Shown here piece after piece: positions 25,679 to 34,779 of a DNA stretch of 51,437 nucleotides. The stretch spans positions 1 to 51,437 of the forward strand of contig NZ_JHYD01000047.1 in assembly GCF_000621505.1 (NCBI RefSeq), written 5' to 3'. Under the pieces are notes generated by a model. That model was not told the origin of the DNA, ran no database searches, and worked only from the letters and a program-made list of their open reading frames with translations. How positions within the stretch are numbered: position 1 is the stretch's first letter; every line of letters begins with the position of its first letter. Origin of the DNA: Ruminiclostridium cellobioparum DSM 1351 = ATCC 15832 (lineage in GTDB: Bacteria > Bacillota > Clostridia > Acetivibrionales > DSM-1351). The position numbers were made by a program, and so were the translations under genes.

Positions 25679-27283
25679 TTATTGTTTTTCTCCCTTTCTA
25701 TACTCCTTTGGGGTAATCCCAACAGCTTTCTTAAAAATATAACAAAAATAGTGCGGATCGTTATACCCCACAGTATATGCAATTTCTGTTGATTTGAGCT
25801 GGGTTGTCTTTAATAGCTCCTTAGCCTTTTTGACTCTGACCTTTGTAAGGTATTCTATAAAATTTTCTCCGGTTTCCTGACTGAATATGGTGCTGAAATG
25901 GCTGGGGCTGACATTGACAAAGGATGCTACCGAATTAAGTGAGATGTCGGAATTGGATACATTCTTTTGTATATACTCCTTGGCTTTTAAAATAATACCC
26001 TCATACTTTTTCTCAACTCTGGTATCCCTGAATTCCAGAACCTTATTCAAAACAGCCTCAGACACCTCACCAAACTTCTCTATTGAATCAATACCCGTAA
26101 CGAAGTTTTCCAAATCCACCACCCAAGGTATCAATTGCTCTACTTTTCCACCCATTTCACTTATGAACCTGGATATATTTAATACAATATCCATGAATGA
26201 GTAATATAAATATATGAGAGACTTCATTTCTACCCTGTTCAGGTTATCCATATATTGATTGACAAAATACCCCACATCGGATTTCAATCCGCATTTCAGA
26301 AAGTCATAAACATCGTTCCTGAATATATTTACAAACTCTTTTTTACCGCCTATTGCAGAACTGATATCGTTAAAACCAATAATTTTATGTTTACCATAAA
26401 TATGCCGGTAATTTTTTATCAAATCAGCTTCCCGGTATGATTGAGTAATACCCTGAATCCGTTCTCTTACACTGCCGATACTGATTTCAAGTACGCTGGA
26501 AGATTTTCTTTCCACCTCGTATTTAAGTGATTGAGCCAGAGCATATGCCGTTTCCTCAACGTTTTGTACATTATTTCCTTTTATAATAAGTATTGTTTCT
26601 CCGAAAACCCTGTTGAATTTAATAACCTCATTATTTATTTCCACCACCTCATCTATGAGCGCCTCAGACTTAAGCATTTCCGAGTACTCTCCCTCTGAAG
26701 AGCCGGTGTTGGTAATTTTCAGTTCTATAATCTCAACTATATAAAATTTGGAAATAATATTGATATTAAAATCGGCGCAATTATCAATGACCTCAACTGG
26801 AGAAATCGATCCAAGCAGCAATTGATTTAAAAATTTGTCCCTGAACAAGGAAGTATTCTGTATAAGCTGCTTTTTTATTTTTTCAGTATTTTCTCTTTCA
26901 CTTTTTTCATTTTCAATCTGAATTTCCACTTTTTTCAAAGTTTCCAGGATATCTCCCGAAGTCACAGGTTTCAGCAAGTACTCGGTAACCCCCATACGCA
27001 ATGCCTCTCTGGCAAAAGTAAACTCTTCATGCCCGGTAAGTATGATAATCCTGACCCAGGGCATATTTTTCCTGACTATCTGACTTAACTGCAAACCATC
27101 CATAAAGGGCATTTTAATATCTGTGATAAGGATATCAGGCTTTATTTCCTGAATAAGTGACAGTGCGAACTCACCATCCGGTGCTTCGCCTGAGAACACA
27201 AAATTAGTTTCTTCCCAATTGATACAGTCTCTAATCCCATTGCGAACTACTATTTCATCGTCTACAAGAAATACTTTATACAC
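25679..27283 (-). CDS. AraC-type response regulator (YesN class), likely regulator of the dockerin operon
   Basis: This cytoplasmic regulator of about 534 residues has an N-terminal receiver domain. Its parts are the acidic pair in YKVFLVDDEIVVRNG, the phosphoacceptor Asp in DILITDIKMPFMDG (about residue 55) and the Lys in EYLLKPVTSG. The long middle region has no recognised domain. The C-terminus is a double helix-turn-helix AraC DNA-binding domain (VNVSPSHFSTIFSQETGENF, AYTVGYNDPHYFCYIFKKAV). It lies immediately upstream of the dockerin operon on the same strand. The C. cellulolyticum xyl-doc cluster is likewise preceded by a two-component system. No histidine kinase is adjacent. The GTG at 27283 follows AGGTGA at good spacing and gives the usual MYKVFLVDDE start; a GTG at 27292 is the alternative. 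Confidence 0.9.
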   Translation of the reverse strand: MYKVFLVDDEIVVRNGIRDCINWEETNFVFSGEAPDGEFALSLIQEIKPDILITDIKMPFMDGLQLSQIVRKNMPWVRIIILTGHEEFTFAREALRMGVTEYLLKPVTSGDILETLKKVEIQIENEKSERENTEKIKKQLIQNTSLFRDKFLNQLLLGSISPVEVIDNCADFNINIISKFYIVEIIELKITNTGSSEGEYSEMLKSEALIDEVVEINNEVIKFNRVFGETILIIKGNNVQNVEETAYALAQSLKYEVERKSSSVLEISIGSVRERIQGITQSYREADLIKNYRHIYGKHKIIGFNDISSAIGGKKEFVNIFRNDVYDFLKCGLKSDVGYFVNQYMDNLNRVEMKSLIYLYYSFMDIVLNISRFISEMGGKVEQLIPWVVDLENFVTGIDSIEKFGEVSEAVLNKVLEFRDTRVEKKYEGIILKAKEYIQKNVSNSDISLNSVASFVNVSPSHFSTIFSQETGENFIEYLTKVRVKKAKELLKTTQLKSTEIAYTVGYNDPHYFCYIFKKAVGITPKEYRKGEKQ

Positions 27284-27513
27284 CTGTCTCACCTCTCCAT
27301 AATGTAAACCTTGTCATGCCTTTATAAGCCCGTAAAGTTCTTTTTGTTACATCTGGATATAACTTGCGTTATGCTGTCAAAATAATATTATTCCTGATTT
27401 TACCTTTTATAATAATTTTACCCTATTTATAACAAGTTTCAAGTCAATTATGTAAAATAATCAAACCTTAAATAAAATTATGAAAAATACAAATACTTAT
27501 TTTGAGGTGACTC

Positions 27514-28047
27514 ATGACCAATACTATGGCTGATATAAAAAAAGAACTTTTCCAGGCATCGTTAAAGAATTGGTTGGACTATGAATTCCTGACCTGGAGA
27601 TGGTTTCTTAAAATAACTATTATTTTGATATTTTTATTAATAATCTGGAAACTGCTGGACAGAAAAAGAGGGCTTGAAATAATAGCATTTGGATTTTTAA
27701 TATCCCTGATCTCAACGCTTCTGGATATAGCAGGGACTTATATGGTATTCTGGGAATATCCCTATAGAGTTTTACCTCTGGAATTCTCGGAAATCCATGA
27801 TTTTGTTGTCATACCTGTTTCGTTTATGCTGGTATATCAATATTGCAGGAGCTGGAAATCCTTCTTCCTTGTTAACGGTCTTCTGGCAGCATTTTCTTCT
27901 TTTGTAATGGAGCCGGTATTTATGCTGCTCACCTTTTACAAACCAATCATCTGGCATCATATTTATTCTTTTCCCATCTTCTGGATATTGCCGTTAATTT
28001 GCAGGTTTGTCATTGACAGACTCAAGTCAGGAGCCGGTACGGAATAG
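27514..28047 (+). CDS. CBO0543-type integral membrane protein of unknown function
   Basis: This is a 177-residue protein with five or six hydrophobic helices (for example ITIILIFLLIIWKLL, IIAFGFLISLISTLLDIAG, SFPIFWILPLICRFVI). The pattern ISTLLDIAGTYMVFWEYPYR fits the CBO0543 family of clostridial and bacillar membrane proteins, whose function is unknown. It is one of very few plus-strand genes and stands alone between the regulator and the VWA operon. The start has GAGGTGA close upstream. The 220-base divergent gap (27293-27513) is very AT-rich, and I see no strong promoter pair in it. Confidence 0.75.
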   Translation: MTNTMADIKKELFQASLKNWLDYEFLTWRWFLKITIILIFLLIIWKLLDRKRGLEIIAFGFLISLISTLLDIAGTYMVFWEYPYRVLPLEFSEIHDFVVIPVSFMLVYQYCRSWKSFFLVNGLLAAFSSFVMEPVFMLLTFYKPIIWHHIYSFPIFWILPLICRFVIDRLKSGAGTE

Positions 28048-28102
28048 ATAAATTTAGTCTGTCAATGCGCCCATTGGCTGTAAATCATGTTAACCCGGAA
28101 AT

Positions 28103-30955
28103 TTACTTGAATTTTTTTCTCTTTAGCAGCTGAGAAGTATCAAGGGTATTGGATTCCTTTGCCTGTGAACCCTCCTTATCCGGCTTCTCCTTTGGTACTG
28201 CCTCCTGCTCAATGTCGGTATAGAGGTCAATATTCCCATAACTTTCGTCAGTACCTGATTTGTTTGAACCGGCTTGATCACTGTTCATATTTTTGGGCCT
28301 TATATTATCATCCGTCTTAACGTTGGCGGTATGTACCATATTGCCGGTTTTCATTGGTTTTCGTACTATTGCTCTTATTTTACCGCCTGCCGTTTCAAAC
28401 GCAAGGTGCAATTTATTTTTATTGAGGTTTAACCTTCTCAGTGCAATGTCCAGCATGAACAAAATGAGAAAAAGCGATATCAAATATGCGGTCAGATCCC
28501 TCTGACCCCTTTTATATTGCAGGTCACCGGTATAAACCTCCTTGGGTTGGGTGATCATCTTTCCCCCTACCCCGGCAACAAGTTTCTCAAGGTTATCACT
28601 GCTGTTGATCTTGTATTCGGGAGAATACTGAACAGCATAGCCCTGCTTTACGGCGTTTATCAATTCACCGTTCAGTTCCTGCTTCCCGCTTACCATGTAA
28701 ACCCCGTCTTCCTTAATATCAAAGCTGCCTGAATATTGCCCGGGAGCAACGGGGTTCAACCGGGTTTCAAAGGATTCCCCCGAGGGAGAAATTACAGTTG
28801 CCACAGAGTTCAGCTCATTTTCAAAATTTTTATTTTTTAAACTGACTGTTGCCTTTGAGCCCTGTTGAGTTATTTCAAGTGATGCATTCTCATTGTCATA
28901 ATTCTCCACGGTAAAATTTATAATATTCTGCCAGAGCTTGAGATTTTTGTTCCATGGGATATAGTTGGCATTCCATTTGCCGGAAACGTCGGAATTCCAG
29001 GCCACAGCCTTGCCAAGCCCATACTGCCAAACGGTCAGGATAGGATCGTCCTCATCACTTTTCAAGATCACCCTTGCCGTTTCCTTCTGAGATGCACCCA
29101 CATATCCCAGAAGCGAAGGCAGGCCCCCTTCTGCAACTCCTTTAAGCACCGAGTGCTCATAATTTATTGCAGGAGTAAACTCCCTGTTGTTTAAATAGGT
29201 TCGGGCTGCCATAAAGGTCTCTTTTGTGAAAATGGAAGGTATATTTGTATAGGCATCAGTTATATAAAATCTGCCGCTGCATCTATTGGCAATCATGGAA
29301 AGCAGCTGTTTGTCAGAATCCTGCCCCACCGCTACCGTAGATACCGTTATGTTCTCCTTCTTTATGTTACTCAGCAAAGTATCATAGCCGGTTCTTTCGG
29401 CAAGCCCGTCGGTCAGCAGTATAATATGCTTTATTTTTGCGTCACTTTCCTTAAGTGAGTTATAGGCGGCTTCAAGAGATGGTATAATACTTGTCCCGCC
29501 GTCGGCGCGTATGGAACCGATATCCTCTTCAATGGCCCCGGGGTCATTGATTACCTGCCTTTTTACCACCCAGCTGTATGCACCGTCCAGAGACAATACA
29601 CCAATTTCATCCTTTCCCGCTCTTAAGGAATCCAGACTTCTTATGGCACCTTCCTTTGCCATGTCCACCTTGCTGATACCCGCCACACCTTCGGACATAC
29701 TTCCAGATTTATCGATGATGAGCAGCATTGCCATTTTGGGGGCTTCTTTCTTGCCCCTCATATCCATATAAACAGGCAGAACCTTTTCCAGCGGTGTCTT
29801 TGAATAACCTCCCAGGGCGAAGGAATTATCTCCGCCGGTGGCAATAAAACCGCCTCCGAAGTCCTTTACATAGCTTTCGATGGAATTCCTGAAACCTTCA
29901 TTCAAGCTGTCTATTTGTACATTACAGGTTATGATTGTCTTGTAGATATTCATATCCTGTATATTTCCGGGCGCAGCCCTGGCATTTACAACTGTATAAT
30001 CGGCCGAAGATGCCTTAAGCATTTTTACAAGCTCCTCCGACTCGCCCTCATTATCTTCAATTACAAGAATCCTGGGTTTGGCCACTATATTTGTATAGCA
30101 GGAAGCTTCATTGTTTTTGGGCTGGCTGTCCTTTTCGGGTTCAATGAGTACGTTATAACTTTTAAAGCCTCCTGTGACAGCCTTATCCCTGAAAACAAAC
30201 TTGTTCGAGCCCTTTTGCAGCTGGACTGTCTGCTCCGAAAGCTTGGTTCTTTCACTTACAAGACTAAGCTTTGCTTTTTGAACGGCTGTGCTGTTTATTG
30301 TAACCACAAGGTTGAATTCCTCATCCAGTGCCAGTCTTTCGGGAACCTCTATTTTTTCAACAAGGGCTTCCTCTCCCGCGCTCTTCTCAACTTTATGATA
30401 TTTGAAATCTATGCCCTGTTCCTGCAGAGACAGGGCAATCCCGCCGGCATTGCCGGAATTCTCCTCCCCGTCCGAAATCAGAACCATCCTTTTATTGCTG
30501 TTGGCCGGAAAAAGAGACAGTGCGGTCGCGAGGGCATTTTCAATATTGGTATAATTTCCGTTAATTTTTCCTTCAATTCCGGAAAAGTTCGTTTCATCAC
30601 TGATAAAGCTTTCAACCTGTGCATTGTCGCCAAAGGATATAACGCCCAGCTTGTCTTTGGGGCCTTTGAGTTTATAGGCCTCTTTTATGAATTCCTCCAT
30701 ATCGCCTTTGCTTGAATGAGTTGAATCCGAGGCATCTATTAAGAAAAGAGTTGTGACATTATTGAGTTTCCAGGTCAGACTCATGCCGCTCAAAGCTAAA
30801 ACCAGAAGGGTTAAAACTGCACAGCGCAGTGCAACTATCCAGGTCTTTTTACTCTTATTTAATCTTTTGAGCCATTTGGTTGAAAGCAGCAAAACCAATC
30901 CCAGCAGGATTGGGATCAGAAGCAGCAAATACGGCCTTTCAAAGCTAAGTCCCAT
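28103..30955 (-). CDS. Large membrane protein with two VWA domains and a glutamine amidotransferase-like region
   Basis: The protein has about 950 residues. Residue numbers below count from the ATG at 30985. Two N-terminal membrane helices (YLLLLIPILLGLVLLL, VALRCAVLTLLVLALSG) are followed by a VWA domain with MIDAS residues in LIDASDS (Asp84-Ser86-Ser88). A GATase1-like region follows (PRILVIEDNEGESEELVKML ... GGGFIATGGDNSFALGG). A second VWA has a perfect metal site in IIDKSGSMSEG (425-429). A late membrane helix (AYLISLFLILFMLDIALRRL) and a charged cytoplasmic tail end the protein. No ribosome binding site precedes the ATG at 30985; AAAGG precedes the ATG at 30955, which I prefer. Last gene of the eight-gene operon. 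Likely a client or adaptor of the MoxR ATPase. Confidence 0.8.
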   Translation of the reverse strand: MGLSFERPYLLLLIPILLGLVLLLSTKWLKRLNKSKKTWIVALRCAVLTLLVLALSGMSLTWKLNNVTTLFLIDASDSTHSSKGDMEEFIKEAYKLKGPKDKLGVISFGDNAQVESFISDETNFSGIEGKINGNYTNIENALATALSLFPANSNKRMVLISDGEENSGNAGGIALSLQEQGIDFKYHKVEKSAGEEALVEKIEVPERLALDEEFNLVVTINSTAVQKAKLSLVSERTKLSEQTVQLQKGSNKFVFRDKAVTGGFKSYNVLIEPEKDSQPKNNEASCYTNIVAKPRILVIEDNEGESEELVKMLKASSADYTVVNARAAPGNIQDMNIYKTIITCNVQIDSLNEGFRNSIESYVKDFGGGFIATGGDNSFALGGYSKTPLEKVLPVYMDMRGKKEAPKMAMLLIIDKSGSMSEGVAGISKVDMAKEGAIRSLDSLRAGKDEIGVLSLDGAYSWVVKRQVINDPGAIEEDIGSIRADGGTSIIPSLEAAYNSLKESDAKIKHIILLTDGLAERTGYDTLLSNIKKENITVSTVAVGQDSDKQLLSMIANRCSGRFYITDAYTNIPSIFTKETFMAARTYLNNREFTPAINYEHSVLKGVAEGGLPSLLGYVGASQKETARVILKSDEDDPILTVWQYGLGKAVAWNSDVSGKWNANYIPWNKNLKLWQNIINFTVENYDNENASLEITQQGSKATVSLKNKNFENELNSVATVISPSGESFETRLNPVAPGQYSGSFDIKEDGVYMVSGKQELNGELINAVKQGYAVQYSPEYKINSSDNLEKLVAGVGGKMITQPKEVYTGDLQYKRGQRDLTAYLISLFLILFMLDIALRRLNLNKNKLHLAFETAGGKIRAIVRKPMKTGNMVHTANVKTDDNIRPKNMNSDQAGSNKSGTDESYGNIDLYTDIEQEAVPKEKPDKEGSQAKESNTLDTSQLLKRKKFK

Positions 30956-31038
30956 AAATAATTTCCTTTCAATATTCCCTTCCATATTACTTTTGGAATG
31001 ACCAAATAATATCTTTCAATTTCTTCAATGGTTATTTC

Positions 31039-32889
31039 TCAAGTCCGGTACTGCCTTGTGTAGACTACCCATTCCAGAATAATTGCAAGCAGTGCGGCAA
31101 ATAAAAGTATATTCAGCAAATTTATGCCTCCGCTGTTTTTCAACATACTGCCGGGCTTGCTGCCGGTATTTTCTGTTACGCCATCGGTCTCTTTTCGGTC
31201 TTCGGTCTTATTGACTGAATTGTCAATATTTGAGGAACCGCTCTCGGAAACCGGAAAATTCACCGCAATAGATCTCTCTATTTCCTTGTCACCGACTTTT
31301 TGTATTATTTCATATATTCCCGTTGAAAAGGTTTTATCATAAGGCTTTACAGGATATTGGGAACCAAGTTCGGTTCTTTCGCCTTCCGGGTCTTTAACGA
31401 ATATTTTCTCGGCCTCGGGTAAAGGCGTTATGTCTATATCCTCTCCGCTGTTATACTGGTTATTTGCCATGGTATCTCTATCTATCAGATATGAAATCAG
31501 GTTGTTTATGAAAATGGGAAACTCCAGAGTCAGCGGGAAATCCGAATTGTGCAGATCAAACCCCAGTACGGCTACCTTCTGCCCCTTAATCTCTCCCGCA
31601 AAGGCCGCATTTTTGTCATCTATTTTAATTAACGGGCTGGCCCAATATGGCATTTCAATGGGATTGAATCTTGAAATAACAAAATCGCTGTTGTTCATAT
31701 ATTTGGTAACCGCGTGAGCTGCAACAGAGCCCCTGCCTCCGGTCAACTCTTCTTCAACCTTGAAAAAGGAATTGCTCTGCTGAGGATTTAAAAATAATAT
31801 ATTCCCTTTTTCAGGCAGTTTTCCTTCATAGCCTCCGTCGAATATATACAGATCAAATTCTTCGTTTATTTGCTCATCAGGAAGCGTTTTGAACAATTCT
31901 ATATCTTTAAGTGTGTTCAGGGCTTTTTCCAGAAATATATTCTGCTGGGTTGAAAGCAGGACTTTTTTTACTTCCTTTTGTTTTGTAACGGAATATATCC
32001 TGTTGTCCTCCAAAAGGCCGTCCTCTTTTGACAGCTCTCCGTATATGTACTTATTGTCGTCAGGCACATTGTCAAAATAAACTGTTTTAGTTTCATCTGG
32101 CTTCAAAACTTCATTCTTTATGGAGATAAGTTTTTCTTCACCATAAAGGCAGAGCTCGGCATCCGTGCTTTCTGCCCCGTGATTCGTCATCCTTACCATG
32201 ACCTTTAAACCATTGCCGGTCTTTGTGCCGGCAATATAGTCCAGGCTCACATTGGGCCTCTCGGGACCAAGCTCCACAACTTCACCGTTCAGGTCCTTAA
32301 TGTCCAGTGGGTGATCAGTGAAATATACCACTTTACAGCTTTCATATTGATCACATATTGCTTTTACAAGGGAATGGGCATCTTCAATACTGCCCGCACT
32401 ATTAGTGGGTTCTATGTCTTTAAGACTGTTCAGGAGCTCCTTTTTGTCGGTACTTCCGCTGATTTCCACTTTTACGTTTCTGGCAGCCGAAATCAAGGTC
32501 ATCCTGGTTCCCGGCGACAATGAGTTTATCAGTTCCTCAGCTTTTATCCTGGCCTCATCCAGTTTCTTTCCGCTCCCTCCAAGGGCACTCATGCTGCCGG
32601 AATTGTCAACCACCATGACAATATTCTCATAATTGTTGTTTTTCCACCATAAGAAAGGCCTGGCAAGTGCAAAAATGCACAGCAGCAATATGAGCAGCTG
32701 CAGAAAAAACAACAGGTTCTTCTTTAGCTTTTGAAAAGGGCTGGTTGCATCCAGCTCCATTATTACCTGATGCCATAAGTACAGGCTCGAAACCTGTCTT
32801 TCCTCATAACGCTGCTTTAGTATATACATCAGAACAAAAACAGGGATGAGTGTTAAAAACCACAGTCCATTGGGAGAAATAAGTCTCAT
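31039..32889 (-). CDS. BatA-like membrane-anchored VWA protein
   Basis: This 616-residue protein has two N-terminal membrane helices (LWFLTLIPVFVLMYIL and LLFFLQLLILLLCIFALARPFL), the BatA N-terminal signature. A VWA domain follows with the MIDAS motif VVDNSGSMS (Asp95-Ser97-Ser99). A long extracytoplasmic part and a C-terminal helix (NLLNILLFAALLAIILEWVV) complete it. Its ATG overlaps the DUF58 gene stop, so translation is coupled. BatA-type proteins are normally found with MoxR and DUF58 partners, as here. Confidence 0.85.
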   Translation of the reverse strand: MRLISPNGLWFLTLIPVFVLMYILKQRYEERQVSSLYLWHQVIMELDATSPFQKLKKNLLFFLQLLILLLCIFALARPFLWWKNNNYENIVMVVDNSGSMSALGGSGKKLDEARIKAEELINSLSPGTRMTLISAARNVKVEISGSTDKKELLNSLKDIEPTNSAGSIEDAHSLVKAICDQYESCKVVYFTDHPLDIKDLNGEVVELGPERPNVSLDYIAGTKTGNGLKVMVRMTNHGAESTDAELCLYGEEKLISIKNEVLKPDETKTVYFDNVPDDNKYIYGELSKEDGLLEDNRIYSVTKQKEVKKVLLSTQQNIFLEKALNTLKDIELFKTLPDEQINEEFDLYIFDGGYEGKLPEKGNILFLNPQQSNSFFKVEEELTGGRGSVAAHAVTKYMNNSDFVISRFNPIEMPYWASPLIKIDDKNAAFAGEIKGQKVAVLGFDLHNSDFPLTLEFPIFINNLISYLIDRDTMANNQYNSGEDIDITPLPEAEKIFVKDPEGERTELGSQYPVKPYDKTFSTGIYEIIQKVGDKEIERSIAVNFPVSESGSSNIDNSVNKTEDRKETDGVTENTGSKPGSMLKNSGGINLLNILLFAALLAIILEWVVYTRQYRT

Positions 32890-33758
32890 AGCAACCCCTC
32901 CCTGGCGAAATCTTCAAATACTATTTTTTCCAGGCTGTCAGAGGTGGATATATGAAAAAATACCCCTCCGTATTTTTTTGCCGAAGCCTTAATTCCGGTC
33001 TGCAAACCTCTTAACTTTGCCTCATAAGCCTTTAGCAGCTTTGGTGTTATGGTAAGATTCATTTCAGCCTCTGTTTCACTGTCCACAAGCCGGACCTGTC
33101 CGCCCAGCCGTGGGTCAAGTTCGTCCTCACACAATACCTGTATCAAAATAATCTGTTGCTTTTTAAAAGCAAGATATTTTATTACCTCGTTAATTGAGCC
33201 CGTTGTGAAAAAATCTGAAATGACTACCGAAATCCCTCTGCTTTTCAGCTCTTTTCTTTTTATGCTTTCGGCAAGATTGGTACTCCCCATGAAACTGCCC
33301 GACTCAAGAAACTGCAAGGCCTTTTGAAAGGAGCTTTTACCCATATAGGAAGAAGAAGTAACTACGGCACCTTCCTGCAATCTGTTCAAGCACACCCTGT
33401 CCAAATTGTTCAGAGCCAGATAAGTCAATATTCCTGTTATTCTCAAAGCCATTGCAGCCTTGCTTTTTTCACCGAAATCCATGGATTTGCTGCAGTCGCA
33501 AAAAATATTCAAAAGGGCTTCTCTTTCCTCCATGAAAAGCCTTAGGAACAATTTGTCAAAACGCCCGTAAGCATTCCAGTCAATTCTCCTGAAATCATCT
33601 CCCGGCGTGTATTCCCTGAAGTCTGAAAACTCCACCGAGCTGCCTTTTGCCTTTGATTTTCTCCCGCCGGCCGCCCCGTCGGTCAAAGTCATACGGGCCT
33701 TTATTGAAATACTCTCCAGTTTTCTGTAAAAATTCTCGTCAAACACCTTTTCCTTCAT
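32886..33758 (-). CDS. DUF58 domain protein
   Basis: This protein of about 290 residues has the hallmark DUF58 motif FSDFREYTPGDDFRRIDWNA followed by LFLRLFMEEREALLNIFCDC. The second half has a VWA-like fold without a complete metal site (IFCDCSKSM). DUF58 proteins accompany MoxR ATPases in a widely conserved pair of unknown biochemical role. The frame opens with a TTG at 33770 overlapping the MoxR stop. ATG codons follow at 33764 and 33758, and GAGG lies six bases before the latter, so I use it. Confidence 0.85.
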   Translation of the reverse strand: MKEKVFDENFYRKLESISIKARMTLTDGAAGGRKSKAKGSSVEFSDFREYTPGDDFRRIDWNAYGRFDKLFLRLFMEEREALLNIFCDCSKSMDFGEKSKAAMALRITGILTYLALNNLDRVCLNRLQEGAVVTSSSYMGKSSFQKALQFLESGSFMGSTNLAESIKRKELKSRGISVVISDFFTTGSINEVIKYLAFKKQQIILIQVLCEDELDPRLGGQVRLVDSETEAEMNLTITPKLLKAYEAKLRGLQTGIKASAKKYGGVFFHISTSDSLEKIVFEDFAREGLL

Positions 33759-33766
33759 AGTCATCC

Positions 33767-34756
33767 TCAAACCTTTGCCGTATCCAATTGACCTGTCAAT
33801 ATTTCCTCTATTATTCCTTCCGGAGTAATTCCATCGGCTACGGCGTCAAAATTCATAAAGAACCTGTGGCGCAGTGCTGACGGGGCCACATATTTGATAT
33901 CCTCAAAAGACACGTTATACCTGCCTTCCATAACTGCTCTTACCCTGGCAGTTGAAATTATTGCCTGAGCCGCCCTGGGACTTGCCCCGTATCTAATATA
34001 TTTCCTGGATAGTTCGGGAGCCTTTTCATAATCTGCGTGGGTTGCCAGAACAACTCTTAATGCATATTCCTCAACCAGCTTTGACATGGGTACCTTTTTC
34101 AGAATTTCTCTTATTTCAAGAATCCGGTTTCTGTCAATGATTGTTTGCAGCACCGAAGTCTGATTGTTTACAGTAACTCCGATAATACCCTTTAACTCTT
34201 CAAGATTGGGATAGGGTACCATCAGCTTGAAAAGGAATCTGTCCAGCTGTGCTTCGGGCAGCGGATAAGTGCCTTCGTTCTCCAGAGGATTCTGTGTTGC
34301 CAGAACCATAAAGGGTTCCTCCAACTGGTACGTACTGTTTCCCACAGTGACGGTATGCTCCTGCATGGCTTCCAGCAAAGCCGACTGGGTTTTGGGAGTG
34401 GCCCTGTTAATCTCATCGGCCAACACCATATGGGCAAAAACAGGTCCTTTTTGAAATTCAAACTTACTGCTGCCTTTCTCATCCTTCATTATAATATTTG
34501 TACCTACCACATCGGCAGGCATCAGATCGGGTGTAAACTGTATCCTTGAAAAAGACAGATCCATTACCTTTGACAGTGTTTTTACAAGCTGGGTTTTACC
34601 CAGGCCCGGTGAGCCCTCCAGAAGCACATTTCCACCTGTAAAGACAGCAATCAGCACCTGTCTGATAACATCCTTCTGTCCTATGATGGCTTTTCCGACC
34701 TCATTTTCCACAGCCTTTATGGTATCTGCAATACTTAAAATTTCCTTGTCCTCCAT
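33767..34756 (-). CDS. MoxR-family AAA+ ATPase
   Basis: This 329-residue cytoplasmic ATPase has Walker A GSPGLGKT (residues 48-55) and Walker B MVLADEIN with Asp114-Glu115. Sensor region VLATQNPLENEGTYPLPEAQ and the lid motif RYGASPRAAQAI are intact, so it should be active. MoxR ATPases act as chaperones that insert metals or assemble protein complexes through VWA-domain partners. Here it lies directly before DUF58 and VWA genes and after a coiled-coil membrane protein, within one operon. Confidence 0.92.
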   Translation of the reverse strand: MEDKEILSIADTIKAVENEVGKAIIGQKDVIRQVLIAVFTGGNVLLEGSPGLGKTQLVKTLSKVMDLSFSRIQFTPDLMPADVVGTNIIMKDEKGSSKFEFQKGPVFAHMVLADEINRATPKTQSALLEAMQEHTVTVGNSTYQLEEPFMVLATQNPLENEGTYPLPEAQLDRFLFKLMVPYPNLEELKGIIGVTVNNQTSVLQTIIDRNRILEIREILKKVPMSKLVEEYALRVVLATHADYEKAPELSRKYIRYGASPRAAQAIISTARVRAVMEGRYNVSFEDIKYVAPSALRHRFFMNFDAVADGITPEGIIEEILTGQLDTAKV

Positions 34757-34779
34757 AGAACCTCACCTCCATGAGTTTT

